A DNA stretch of 10,572 nt from an uncultured Eubacteriales bacterium (GCA_949742895.1 CATJRT010000344.1:1-10572); one strand, 5' to 3'; counted from the first letter of the stretch, positions 1 through 6,799 are shown. Numbers and translations: made by a program. The notes: generated by a model from the letters alone, not told the origin.

Positions 1-111
1 AGCGCGCCGAAGGAAGAGCCTGCGGAAACAGCCGGGCAAAGCGCGCCGAAGGAAGAGCCTGCGGAAACAGCCGGGCAAAGCGCACCAAAGGAAGAACCTG
101 CGGAAACAGTC
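1..111 (+). repeat. 39-bp in-frame tandem repeat encoding a 13-residue linker unit
   Basis: Bases 1-39 and 40-78 are identical. A third copy from 79 matches until about 109 with a few substitutions, then diverges into the synthase domain. Each unit encodes SAPKEEPAETAGQ, a charged, proline-containing and probably disordered linker. The array is cut by the window edge, so the total copy number is not visible. Identical neighbouring copies suggest recent expansion or homogenisation by slippage or recombination. Confidence 0.93.
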
Positions 112-1587
112 ACGCCGGAAGAACGCTATATATCCCCCAGAAGAAGTGTCGCCTTTATCGGGTCGGAATGCTATCCTTTCGTCAAAACCGGCGGTCTGGG
201 CGATGTGATGTACGCGCTACCCAAGGCGCTGGTAAAACAGAACTGCGATGTAAAGGTCATCCTCCCGCGCTACAAGTGCATCCCGTGGGAATACCAGCAG
301 AAAATGGTCTACCGCGGCTCTTTTCATATGGACCTCTGCGTAGACGGCAGGAACTTCTATGTGGGCATTATGGAGTATGTCTGGGACGGCGTGGTCTATG
401 ATTTCATTGACAACGAGGAATTTTTCAGCAGCGGAAATCCATATACCAATCTCATTGACGATATCCCAAAGTACTGCTACTTTGCGAAAGCTGCCTTGGC
501 GGCACTAAACTACATGGATTGGATTCCCGATATTATCCATTGCCACGACTGGCAGGCCGCTTTGGTTCCCGTCTATCTGAGGACTCAGTTTGTCGACACC
601 AAACTGACTACCGCAAAGACCATCCTGACCATTCACAACCTGCGGTTCCAAGGAATTTACAACATCCCAACCATCCGCTACTGGTCTGGACTGCCGGATT
701 ATGTCTTCAATAAGGATGCCTTAAAAGTAAAATACGAAGACGCTAATATGCTGAAGGGCGGGCTGACCTACTCGAATATCATCACCACCGTGAGCCAGAC
801 CTATGCCGGCGAAATTCAAGGCGCGTACTACGGCGAGACGCTGGACGCCCACCTGCGGTATCACTCCGGCAAATTGCGCGGCATTGTAAACGGGATCGAT
901 TATGACATTTGGAACCCGGATACCGATGGCAGGTTGTATGTAAATTACAACATCACCAACGTGCTGGACAAGAAGAAGGAAAACAAGCGCAGGTTGCAGG
1001 AGGAATTGGGACTGGTTCAGGATGACCACAAATTTGTGATCGGACTGATCTCCCGGTTGACGAACCAGAAGGGTTTGGATCTGGTCACCTCCATCCTCCC
1101 GCAGGTCATGGACGGGCATACGCAGGTTGTAGTGCTTGGCACCGGGGACTGCGGCTATGAGGATGCGTTTCGGTATTATGAGCATATCTACAAGGGGGAC
1201 GTCTGCTCCAATATCATGTATGATGAGACGCGGGCGCACCGGATCTATGCAGGCGCAGACGCCTTGCTGGTCCCGTCCCGGTTCGAACCCTGCGGACTGA
1301 CGCAGCTCATTGCCATGCACTACGGGACGGTGCCGATTGTCCGGGAGACCGGCGGCTTGAAGGATACGGTAGAGCCATACAATATGTACTTCAACACAGG
1401 AAACGGCTTCACCTTTGACCACTATGATGCCGGGCTGCTGTTGGACGCCATCAACAGGGCCAAGACGTTTTACTTTGAAAACCGCTGGTGCTGGGATGAA
1501 ATGGTACAGCGGGATATGGGTAAGGATCTCTCTTGGGAAAATTCCGCAAAGCAGTATAAAGATTTGTATTTAGATTTGACCAGGTAG
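1..1587 (+). CDS. glgA: Glycogen/starch synthase, ADP-glucose type (GT5), 5'-truncated by window edge
   Basis: The frame is open from base 1 to TAG at 1585-1587, giving 528 residues with no start in the window. Residues 1-39 are a repeat linker rich in Ala, Pro, Glu and Lys. The catalytic GT-B fold starts near residue 49. The N-terminal KTGGLGD motif (K62-D68) is the ADP-glucose-binding loop of bacterial glycogen synthases. HCHDWQ lies at 180-185, and the C-terminal signature SRFEPCGLTQ at 426-435 carries the Glu of the retaining-glucosyltransferase nucleotide site. The enzyme moves glucose from ADP-glucose to the non-reducing end of an alpha-1,4-glucan in the cytoplasm. A typical GlgA is about 480 residues and starts just before KTGGLGD, so the repeat linker implies an extra N-terminal domain outside the window. 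A GTG or ATG at 205-210 falls after the K-x-G-G-L motif and is not the real start. The identification is firm; the nature of the N-terminal extension is unknown. Confidence 0.95.
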   Translation, partial: SAPKEEPAETAGQSAPKEEPAETAGQSAPKEEPAETVTPEERYISPRRSVAFIGSECYPFVKTGGLGDVMYALPKALVKQNCDVKVILPRYKCIPWEYQQKMVYRGSFHMDLCVDGRNFYVGIMEYVWDGVVYDFIDNEEFFSSGNPYTNLIDDIPKYCYFAKAALAALNYMDWIPDIIHCHDWQAALVPVYLRTQFVDTKLTTAKTILTIHNLRFQGIYNIPTIRYWSGLPDYVFNKDALKVKYEDANMLKGGLTYSNIITTVSQTYAGEIQGAYYGETLDAHLRYHSGKLRGIVNGIDYDIWNPDTDGRLYVNYNITNVLDKKKENKRRLQEELGLVQDDHKFVIGLISRLTNQKGLDLVTSILPQVMDGHTQVVVLGTGDCGYEDAFRYYEHIYKGDVCSNIMYDETRAHRIYAGADALLVPSRFEPCGLTQLIAMHYGTVPIVRETGGLKDTVEPYNMYFNTGNGFTFDHYDAGLLLDAINRAKTFYFENRWCWDEMVQRDMGKDLSWENSAKQYKDLYLDLTR

Positions 1588-1737
1588 AAGCCTGTGTCAT
1601 TTGCACAGGTAATACCGGTGTAAAGCCCCCTGGCCGGAGCCTTGGGGAAGCGTCCGGCTTCGTTTCGCCGGACTGTGGCTTGGGCACTTGGACCGCATAG
1701 CTTTTTTGCCAACAAAGCACAAATTTTTTAGCCGACT
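1588..1737. other. Gene-free intergenic stretch with two GC-rich hairpins
   Basis: No convincing gene is visible after glgA. One inverted repeat pairs CCTGTG (1591-1596) with CACAGG (1604-1609), and a second pairs GTCCGGC (1652-1658) with GCCGGAC (1667-1673). Neither is followed by a clean T-run, so neither alone looks like an intrinsic terminator. Minus-strand reading frames here are open by chance and have no plausible start or family. With the hairpin at 1738 and the nested element at 1786, this gives about 280 bases of structured noncoding DNA. Confidence 0.6.
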
Positions 1738-1771
1738 AAGGCCGTGAAATTGATGATTTCACGGCCTTTTT
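1738..1771 (+). terminator. Rho-independent terminator (plus strand)
   Basis: A perfect 13-bp stem pairs AAGGCCGTGAAAT (1738-1750) with ATTTCACGGCCTT (1756-1768) around a 5-base loop, and a T-run completes at 1771. The minus-strand continuation has no U-tract, so the signal acts on plus-strand transcription. It lies about 150 bases beyond the glgA stop and could end glgA transcription or that of a small RNA from the intervening stretch. Confidence 0.85.
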
Positions 1772-1785
1772 GCGGTACTTGACAG

Positions 1786-1869
1786 AGGATTTTGAAGCCT
1801 GAACCGTCTGTTTTGCAGTGCGTCTCAAAAGCGGCCCCGCCAGGTTCACCCCCGCAGGTGGAAAATCCT
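1786..1869. other. Nested-helix intergenic element, possible structured RNA or dispersed repeat
   Basis: Three inverted repeats nest inside each other: AGGATTTT (1786-1793) with AAAATCCT (1862-1869), TGAACC (1800-1805) with GGTTCA (1843-1848), and TTTTG (1811-1815) with CAAAA (1826-1830). Together they can fold into one interrupted long hairpin with internal loops. The pairing works on either strand, and no gene explains it. The function is unknown. It could be a small RNA, an untranslated-region element of a flanking gene, or a copy of a dispersed extragenic repeat. Chance pairing of short segments cannot be excluded without comparative data. Confidence 0.4.
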
Positions 1870-1965
1870 CTTACGATCTTGGACGGCGGCGTTACTGCAA
1901 GACGCCCAGCCGTAATGGACAGCGCTTTGTGTGGGCAAGCATTGGCGTGGGCGCGGTTGCTCCCC

Positions 1966-2006
1966 CAAAAACGGTTATTCCCGGCTGCTCTCCGGCAGCC
2001 GGGAAT
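1966..2006 (-). terminator. Intrinsic terminator of the response-regulator gene (minus strand)
   Basis: A perfect 12-bp stem, ATTCCCGGCTGC (1977-1988) with GCAGCCGGGAAT (1995-2006), starts 26 bases past the stop of the minus-strand response regulator. On the minus strand the hairpin is followed by AACCG and then five T's. The short spacer before the U-tract makes it slightly non-ideal, but the position fits well. Confidence 0.72.
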
Positions 2007-2032
2007 TCTGCAAAGAACGGAAATACCTGCTG

Positions 2033-2725
2033 TTATATCACAAAACGGTATCCCAGGCCCCGCACGGTCTGGATATGGACGGGCTTGGTCGGATCCTCCT
2101 CGATCTTCTGCCGCAGGCGGTTGACGTAGACCATGATGGCGTTCTCGTCCACGATAGACGAGCACCATACCAAGTCATAGATCATGTCTTTTGTAAAGAT
2201 GCGGTCGACGTTGTCCAGGAACAGCTTCATCATAGCGTTTTCCTTGGAGGAAAGGGATATCTCGCGTCCGTTTTTATAAAAACGCAGGGTACTGGCGTCA
2301 TACCGGAACGGTCCGGCGGAAATGACGCTGCTGGCTCCCGTTGCTCCGCCCCGGCTGCGGCGGATGAGGGCCTTCACCTTCGCACCCAGCGTAACGGGAT
2401 TGAAGGGCTTTGTAAGGTAATCATCCGCGCCGATCCCCAACCCGTAGAGGGTGTCATAGTCCTCCTTCCGGCCGCTGACGATGATGATGGGAAGCTGAAG
2501 CCCCCGGCTGCGCACGGTCTGGATCACCTCAAAGCCGTCCATCCCCGGCATATTCACATCCAGCAGCATCAGATCGTAGCTGCCCCGCTCCAGCCGCTCC
2601 AGGGCCACCCGTCCATTCCGCGCGGTATCTGCACAAATGCCGCTGCTTTTCATAACCTTACAGAGCATGGTGAGTACGGCTTCGTCATCGTCCACGATGA
2701 GGACTGCATCCTGCCTTTGCGCCAT
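2033..2725 (-). CDS. OmpR/PhoB-family response regulator
   Basis: This is a 230-residue cytoplasmic DNA-binding response regulator, the usual length for the family. The receiver domain (about 5-120) has the acidic cluster D12-D14, phospho-acceptor D56 in the LLDVNMPGMDG motif, S84 in IIVSG, and K106 in YLTKPF. The C-terminal winged helix (about 135-230) ends with the family hallmark VRGLGYRF. The ATG complements 2723-2725 and is preceded on the minus strand by an AAGGGGAG ribosome site. It is divergent from the histidine kinase starting at 2806, 80 bases away, which is the obvious partner. The kinase would phosphorylate D56 and switch DNA binding. Neither target genes nor operators can be assigned; the intergenic promoter and the downstream operon are candidates only. 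An upstream minus-strand promoter and a downstream terminator suggest a monocistronic transcript. Confidence 0.95.
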   Translation of the reverse strand: MAQRQDAVLIVDDDEAVLTMLCKVMKSSGICADTARNGRVALERLERGSYDLMLLDVNMPGMDGFEVIQTVRSRGLQLPIIIVSGRKEDYDTLYGLGIGADDYLTKPFNPVTLGAKVKALIRRSRGGATGASSVISAGPFRYDASTLRFYKNGREISLSSKENAMMKLFLDNVDRIFTKDMIYDLVWCSSIVDENAIMVYVNRLRQKIEEDPTKPVHIQTVRGLGYRFVI

Positions 2726-2765
2726 GAACTCCGCTCCCCTTTACACAAAAATTCCAATATGATAA

Positions 2766-2793
2766 AGTATACTTGATTTGAATATTTTTTCAA
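2766..2793 (-). promoter_or_regulatory. Sigma-A promoter for the response regulator, overlapping a palindrome
   Basis: On the minus strand, -35 TTGAAA (complement of 2788-2793) and -10 TATACT (complement of 2766-2771) are separated by 16 bases, close to consensus. The 10-bp palindrome AAGTATACTT (2765-2774) covers the -10 box. TATACT also occurs on the plus strand at 2768-2773, so a kinase promoter could use the same bases, although its -35 is poor. The plus-strand ribosome site AAGGGG is at 2792-2797, so the two expression signals overlap. Confidence 0.72.
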
Positions 2794-2805
2794 GGGGCGA
2801 GCGAT

Positions 2806-4563
2806 ATGAACAAGATTCCCCATCGAGACCGGTTTCAACGCCTGATGCCCATCGTGGCCTCTGCCGTCATCGTCGCCGGCCTGCTCATGATGGTCGCCGT
2901 GTTCCGTCACAGCCAGGATACCCTGGTGGACAGCCAGGACAGCCAGCTTATGCGCACCGCGCAATCGGTGGACAATAACATCATCGGGCATTTCAACTGG
3001 TACTGCTCCGACCTGGCGTATGTCATCAGCCGCTGGGGCTTCAAGGCTGCGGAACGCAGATGGCTCGACGGGGACGGCGCGGACGACCTGCTCCGCCTCC
3101 TGCGGGAGACGCCCCTGTCCCGCACCGAGGTAGTGGAGAATATGCTGGTCATCCGGGATGGTGCGGTGGCGCTGTCCACTGAGGGATCCACGGACTATAC
3201 GAGCGTAATCCGGCTGGGGGAGAACAACGGTGCGGACATCTGGCTCTGCCTGGATGGCGGCGGCCGGCCCTGTGTGGCCCTGGTGCAGCCCGGGGAGAAC
3301 GCCGGCTACGCCACCGTCATCGACGGCGAGACTTTTTTTGCGCTGTCTGAGCGGCTGTCCGCCGCCGAGCCTCGGGATCAGATCCTGCTGGTGGACGGGG
3401 CCGGACAGTATTTTTTCCACCGCACCGCCCAAGGCATCCGAGTCGAGGCGGTGGAGGAGGCCCTGGCGCTGGACGCAGACGCCCACTCCGGCCTGTGTCA
3501 TATGCTGGAGACCCAGCGCTCCGGCCAGCCGGACGCCGCCTTTTTCCGGGCCGACAGTCTGACGGAAAGAGAGCACCATACCGCCCGCATCGCCATACTT
3601 CCTGCCCCGGGCAATGTGAACGGCTGCTTCACAGTGGGCATTGCCGGGAGCTATGACCAGCTCGTCCAACCTTTGCGGTCTGCGGCGGTGCAGATGATCT
3701 TATGCAGCGGCGCCATCGTGGCGGGCGCGGCTATCCTGCTCCTGTTCCTGCGGCGTTCCCGGCGGCGCCACCAGCAGACTCAGGCGGAGCTGGACCTGCT
3801 GCGGCAAAAGACCCAGGCCATGGAGGAGCTCAGCGCCCAGACCCAGCAGATCGCCCACCGCCAACGGCTGGAGACCATTGGCACGCTGACCTCAGGCATC
3901 GCCCACGAGTTCAACAACCTTCTCACGCCCATCATGGGCTACAGCATCCTCATTTTGGAGAAGCTCCCTGCGGAGGACACGGAGTCCTATGACAACGCCC
4001 TGGAGATCTACAACGCGTCCCAGAAAGCGAAGAAGATCATCTCCCGCCTGTCCAACCTGTCCCGGAAAAACGCTCCGCAGACGTTCCGGGCCATCAGTCC
4101 GGACCGGCTGGCGGAGCAGGTGCTGGAGGTCGCCGGTCCGGTGCGGCCCAAAGCCGTACGCATCGAGACCGGTTTCGCCTGCGGGGAACGGGATGTGTTG
4201 GGCGATGAGACCCAGCTGTTCCAGGTGCTGCTCAACCTGGTGCTCAATGCCTTCGAGGCGCTGGACGCACAGGGCGGGACAGTGCGGGTGTCCACCGCAG
4301 TCCAGGGCAGCTATATCGCCCTTCGGGTGGCGGACAACGGCCCCGGCATCCCAGAGGAGGCGCGGGACAAGATATTCGATCCCTTCTTCACCACCAAAGG
4401 CTCGGGAAAGGGCATCGGCCTGGGCCTTGCCATCGTATACCAGATCGTGGAGGCCCACGGAGGGTCCATCGCCATGGAGGCCGCCGCCGGACAGGGCACC
4501 GCTTTCACCGTGACCCTTCCCGCTGTCCGGGGGGAGAGTCCGCCCGCAGCAGAGCTTGAGTAA
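2806..4563 (+). CDS. Membrane sensor histidine kinase, NtrB-like kinase core
   Basis: This 585-residue protein has a short cytoplasmic N-terminus, a first membrane segment at about 13-34, a roughly 260-residue extracytoplasmic sensor region, and a second membrane segment at about 293-315. A Gln-rich coiled-coil linker leads into the kinase core. The H-box contains phospho-acceptor H367 in IAHEFNN, the N-box is NLVLNAFEA with N481, the G1 box is DNGPGI (510-515), the F-box is DPFFTTK, and the G2 box is GIGLGLAIVY (536-545). The H-E-F-N-N H-box and the DPFFTTK motif are typical of NtrB/HPK4-type kinases rather than the usual OmpR-partner kinases. The sensor ligand cannot be named; the region might be Cache-like, but no specific motif shows it. 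The ATG at 2806 has an AAGGGG site 8 bases upstream. It is divergent from its likely partner regulator and is followed by a terminator, so it is probably a single-gene transcript. Confidence 0.93.
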   Translation: MNKIPHRDRFQRLMPIVASAVIVAGLLMMVAVFRHSQDTLVDSQDSQLMRTAQSVDNNIIGHFNWYCSDLAYVISRWGFKAAERRWLDGDGADDLLRLLRETPLSRTEVVENMLVIRDGAVALSTEGSTDYTSVIRLGENNGADIWLCLDGGGRPCVALVQPGENAGYATVIDGETFFALSERLSAAEPRDQILLVDGAGQYFFHRTAQGIRVEAVEEALALDADAHSGLCHMLETQRSGQPDAAFFRADSLTEREHHTARIAILPAPGNVNGCFTVGIAGSYDQLVQPLRSAAVQMILCSGAIVAGAAILLLFLRRSRRRHQQTQAELDLLRQKTQAMEELSAQTQQIAHRQRLETIGTLTSGIAHEFNNLLTPIMGYSILILEKLPAEDTESYDNALEIYNASQKAKKIISRLSNLSRKNAPQTFRAISPDRLAEQVLEVAGPVRPKAVRIETGFACGERDVLGDETQLFQVLLNLVLNAFEALDAQGGTVRVSTAVQGSYIALRVADNGPGIPEEARDKIFDPFFTTKGSGKGIGLGLAIVYQIVEAHGGSIAMEAAAGQGTAFTVTLPAVRGESPPAAELE

Positions 4564-4567
4564 ACAG

Positions 4568-4601
4568 GACCCCGCCGGAGACTCCGGCGGGGTCTGTTAT
4601 T
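4568..4601 (+). terminator. Intrinsic terminator after the histidine kinase
   Basis: A 12-bp GC-rich stem pairs 4568-4579 with 4583-4594 around a 3-base loop (arms GACCCCGCCGGA and TCCGGCGGGGTC). It begins 5 bases after the kinase stop. The tail TGTTATTTCCTT is T-rich but interrupted. It separates the kinase transcript from the flavin/Rnf operon. Confidence 0.75.
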
Positions 4602-4604
4602 TCC

Positions 4605-4631
4605 TTAACAAATATTCAGCAAGCGTATATC
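4605..4631 (+). promoter_or_regulatory. Possible weak promoter of the DUF1622-to-rnf operon
   Basis: TTAACA (4605-4610) and TATATC (4626-4631) are separated by 15 bases, a suboptimal spacing. This is the best plus-strand candidate between the kinase terminator and the first operon gene. No other recognisable signal is present, so the operon may need an activator or use an atypical promoter. The call rests only on hexamer similarity. Confidence 0.3.
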
Positions 4632-4678
4632 TCCCATTAAGGAAGGGCAAGTAAAATAGGGGAAAAGGAGGCGCTGCC

Positions 4679-5014
4679 ATGCTGGAACAAATCGTAGAAT
4701 ACGCCTTGGATATCCTGATCCCCCTGTGCGAGGGCATGGGAATCCTGGTCATTGCCATATCCACCCTTTCGGCCTTCTGGCAGTACCTTCGGGGGCTGTT
4801 CCGCTCCGGTTCACGGGACATCAAGTCGGAATTGGCCTCTGGGCTGGCCCTGAGCCTGGAATTCAAAATGGCCGCCGAGATTCTCAAAACCGTCCTGGTG
4901 CGGGACATGACCGAGCTGATGGTGCTGGGCGCCGTCATCATCCTGCGTGCCTTGCTGTCATTCCTGATCCATTTTGAAATGAAGCAGCATGACAATACCA
5001 CACAACATATTTAG
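4679..5014 (+). CDS. DUF1622-family small membrane protein
   Basis: This 111-residue protein has a hydrophobic segment near residues 12-37, a basic amphipathic middle part (FRSGSRDIKSELASGLALSL), and a second hydrophobic segment near 75-105. The pattern, including SGSRDIKSELASG and the central L-x-F-K-M stretch, matches the DUF1622 family as I know it. These are inner-membrane proteins of unknown biochemical role. The ATG at 4679 has a strong AAGGAGG site at 4665-4671. Its TAG stop (5012-5014) overlaps the AGGAGG ribosome site (5013-5018) of the next gene, so translation of the two is probably coupled. As first gene of a flavin-transfer/Rnf operon it may be an accessory membrane component, but that is inference from position only. 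Confidence 0.85.
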   Translation: MLEQIVEYALDILIPLCEGMGILVIAISTLSAFWQYLRGLFRSGSRDIKSELASGLALSLEFKMAAEILKTVLVRDMTELMVLGAVIILRALLSFLIHFEMKQHDNTTQHI

Positions 5015-5026
5015 GAGGAATCGAGC

Positions 5027-5675
5027 ATGAAGACCAAACGCATCCCCGCGCTTCTGCTGGCCGTGCTGCTGCTCACCGGGCTGCTGGCCGGCTGCGGCAC
5101 CACCGTAGTCGTGGTGGAGGGAGACAAGAAGCCCTCCAGCAGCGCTCCTGCTCCGGAGCAGAGCGGGCAGACCGATCCCACTGACGTCCCTGATCCCACC
5201 AACGATCCCGTGCAGCCCTCCGGGGGCGAAGCTGTCAAGACCGGCTTGTTTGTCTCCACCAGCCTGGGCAGCAGCAAGGACGCCTCCGCCGAGGGCGACG
5301 GCGTGGCCCAGAGCGACATCGTTCTTATCGCCGTCACGGTGGACGCAGACGGCGTCATCGACAGTTGCGTCATCGACTCCATCCAGGCCAGGATCGGTTT
5401 CGATACCGAAGGCAAGCTCACCGCCGACCTCCACCACCTTCCCCAGTAAGAACGAGCTGGGCGATGCCTATGGTATGCGCGGGGCCAGCTCCATCGGCAA
5501 GGAGTGGAACGAGCAGGCCCAGGGCTTCTCCGCCTACGTCACCGGCAAGACCTTGGCTGAGATCGCCGGTCTGGCAGTGGACGAGGGCGGCAAGGCCACC
5601 GGCACCGACCTGGCCGCCACCGTCACCGTGGGCATCGGCGAGTTCCAGGAGCTCATCGAAAAGGCTGCGCAGTGA
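5027..5675 (+). pseudogene. FMN-binding-type lipoprotein, split by a one-base insertion
   Basis: The start ATG follows AGGAGG (5013-5018). A lipoprotein signal peptide ends in lipobox LLAGC with C23, followed by a Ser/Pro/Asp-rich tether (about 30-70) and an extracytoplasmic domain. The first frame stops at TAA 5447-5449, while the rest continues one base later to TGA 5673-5675. Dropping one C at 5431-5432 restores ADLTTFPSKNELGDAYGM across the junction, with no other defect, so an ancestral protein of about 215 residues is clear. The domain resembles secreted FMN_bind-type proteins: V-x-V-D-A-D-G-x-I near the start, and D-L-A-A-T-V-T near the end (5607-5627), which sits where others have a [ST]GATxT flavinylation motif. 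The SG is missing. The downstream apbE would supply covalent FMN if an acceptor Thr is used. The frameshift may be real decay or a sequence error; no slippery-site or programmed-frameshift signal is evident. Confidence 0.82.
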
Positions 5676-5733
5676 GCGATATAGGGGCGGGCTCACCGGC
5701 CTGTCCCTGAACGAAAACAGAGGAGGGAACGGG

Positions 5734-6771
5734 ATGAAAAAACGGCTCATGGCGCTGGGACTGGCCCTGTGCCTGCTCAGCGGGTGCGCCGCCGGGGCGG
5801 CTCCGCCTGCCCCAAACGGCCTCAAACGGTACGAGGCCAGCTTTCTCACCCTCTTCGACACCGTGACGACCATCGTAGGCTATGCCGAAAGTGAGGAGGC
5901 GTTTCGGGATACGGCCCAGCAGTTCCACGACCAACTGCTGGAGTACCACCAACTGTTCGACATCTACCACGACTATGACGGCGTGGTCAATCTGAAAACC
6001 GTGAACGACCGCGCCGGAGGCGGCCCGGTGGAGGGGGACGGGCGCATCATCGACCTGCTCCTGTTCTGCCGGGAGCTGGAGCAGCTCACCAGGGGCCGGG
6101 TGGACGTGACCATGGGCAGCGTGCTGTCCCTGTGGCACGAGGCCCGGCAGGCCGGGGTGGACGACCCGGAGCACGCCGCCCTCCCGGACGAGACGGCCCT
6201 TGCAGCGGCGGCGGAGCACACCGGCTTCCATCTGCTGGACATCGACCCCGGCGCATCCACCGTCCGGCTCACCGACCCCCTGGCCCGCCTGGACGTGGGC
6301 GCGGTGGCCAAGGGCTACGCCGTGGAGCAGGTGTGCCGGGAGGCCCCCGCAGGGCTGCTGGTCAGCGTGGGCGGGAACGTCCGGGCCACCGGGCCCAAGC
6401 CCTCCGGCGAGCCCTGGGTGGTGGGGGTGCAGTCCCCCGGCAAGGACCGGGCGGATTATCTCCACACCCTGTATGTCTCTGACCTGTCGGTGGTGCGCAG
6501 CGGCGACTACCAGCGCTACTACACGGTAGACGGCGTACGGTATCACCACATCATCGACCCGGATACCCTGTCTCCGTCACAGCAGTGGCGGGCGGTGACG
6601 GTGGTGTGCGCCGGCTCCGGCCTGGCCGACGGCCTGTCCACCGCCCTGTTCCTCCTGCCATATGAGGAGGGGGAGGACCTGGCCCTGCGCTGCGGCGTCC
6701 AGGCCATGTGGGTGGCCCACGACGGAACGCAGCTCTACACGGACGGCTTCCAACAGCTCGTCCGGACCTGA
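5734..6771 (+). CDS. apbE: FAD:protein FMN transferase (ApbE family), lipoprotein
   Basis: The 345-residue protein starts at ATG 5734, chosen because AGGAGGG (5721-5727) precedes it and a lipoprotein signal follows (lipobox LLSGC, C18). The open frame extends further upstream but overlaps the previous gene. ApbE motifs in order are FDTVTTIVGY near 43-52, DVTMGSVLSLW near 125-135, LDVGAVAKGYAVE (186-198) for FAD and metal binding, SGDYQR (256-261), HHIIDPDT (271-278), and ADGLSTA (298-304) with D299 and T303 as likely Mg ligands. The usual DPxTG has Leu in place of Gly here. ApbE enzymes transfer FMN from FAD onto a Thr of extracytoplasmic flavoproteins such as RnfG, RnfD and FMN_bind lipoproteins. 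Its placement between an FMN-binding-type lipoprotein and rnfC fits that role well. It appears intact, in contrast to its neighbours. Confidence 0.95.
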   Translation: MKKRLMALGLALCLLSGCAAGAAPPAPNGLKRYEASFLTLFDTVTTIVGYAESEEAFRDTAQQFHDQLLEYHQLFDIYHDYDGVVNLKTVNDRAGGGPVEGDGRIIDLLLFCRELEQLTRGRVDVTMGSVLSLWHEARQAGVDDPEHAALPDETALAAAAEHTGFHLLDIDPGASTVRLTDPLARLDVGAVAKGYAVEQVCREAPAGLLVSVGGNVRATGPKPSGEPWVVGVQSPGKDRADYLHTLYVSDLSVVRSGDYQRYYTVDGVRYHHIIDPDTLSPSQQWRAVTVVCAGSGLADGLSTALFLLPYEEGEDLALRCGVQAMWVAHDGTQLYTDGFQQLVRT

Positions 6772-6799
6772 TCTCTTTTATTTTGAGAGGTGATATACG

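Noticed and set aside
1..111. CRISPR array
   Set aside because: The 39-bp units are contiguous with no spacers, stay in the reading frame, and encode a linker.
721..1422. Long minus-strand open frame opposite glgA
   Set aside because: It is antisense to a firmly identified GT5 catalytic domain, has no ribosome site and shows no family features; its composition is a mirror of glgA codons.
1728..2168. Minus-strand open frame overlapping the response regulator end and the intergenic stretch
   Set aside because: It runs out of frame through the regulator's DNA-binding domain and through hairpin DNA, has no ribosome site, and is best explained as chance.
1931..2776. Plus-strand open frame opposite the response regulator
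   Set aside because: It is antisense to an intact regulator with all phosphorylation residues and starts inside a terminator region.
5435..5450. Programmed frameshift in the lipoprotein gene
   Set aside because: No slippery heptamer, stimulatory hairpin or internal ribosome-site-like element is evident; a simple one-base insertion explains the data.
5365..5733. Upstream extension of the apbE frame
   Set aside because: It is an Arg/Pro/Ser-rich shadow of the lipoprotein gene. The ATG at 5734 has a strong ribosome site and is followed by a proper lipoprotein signal.
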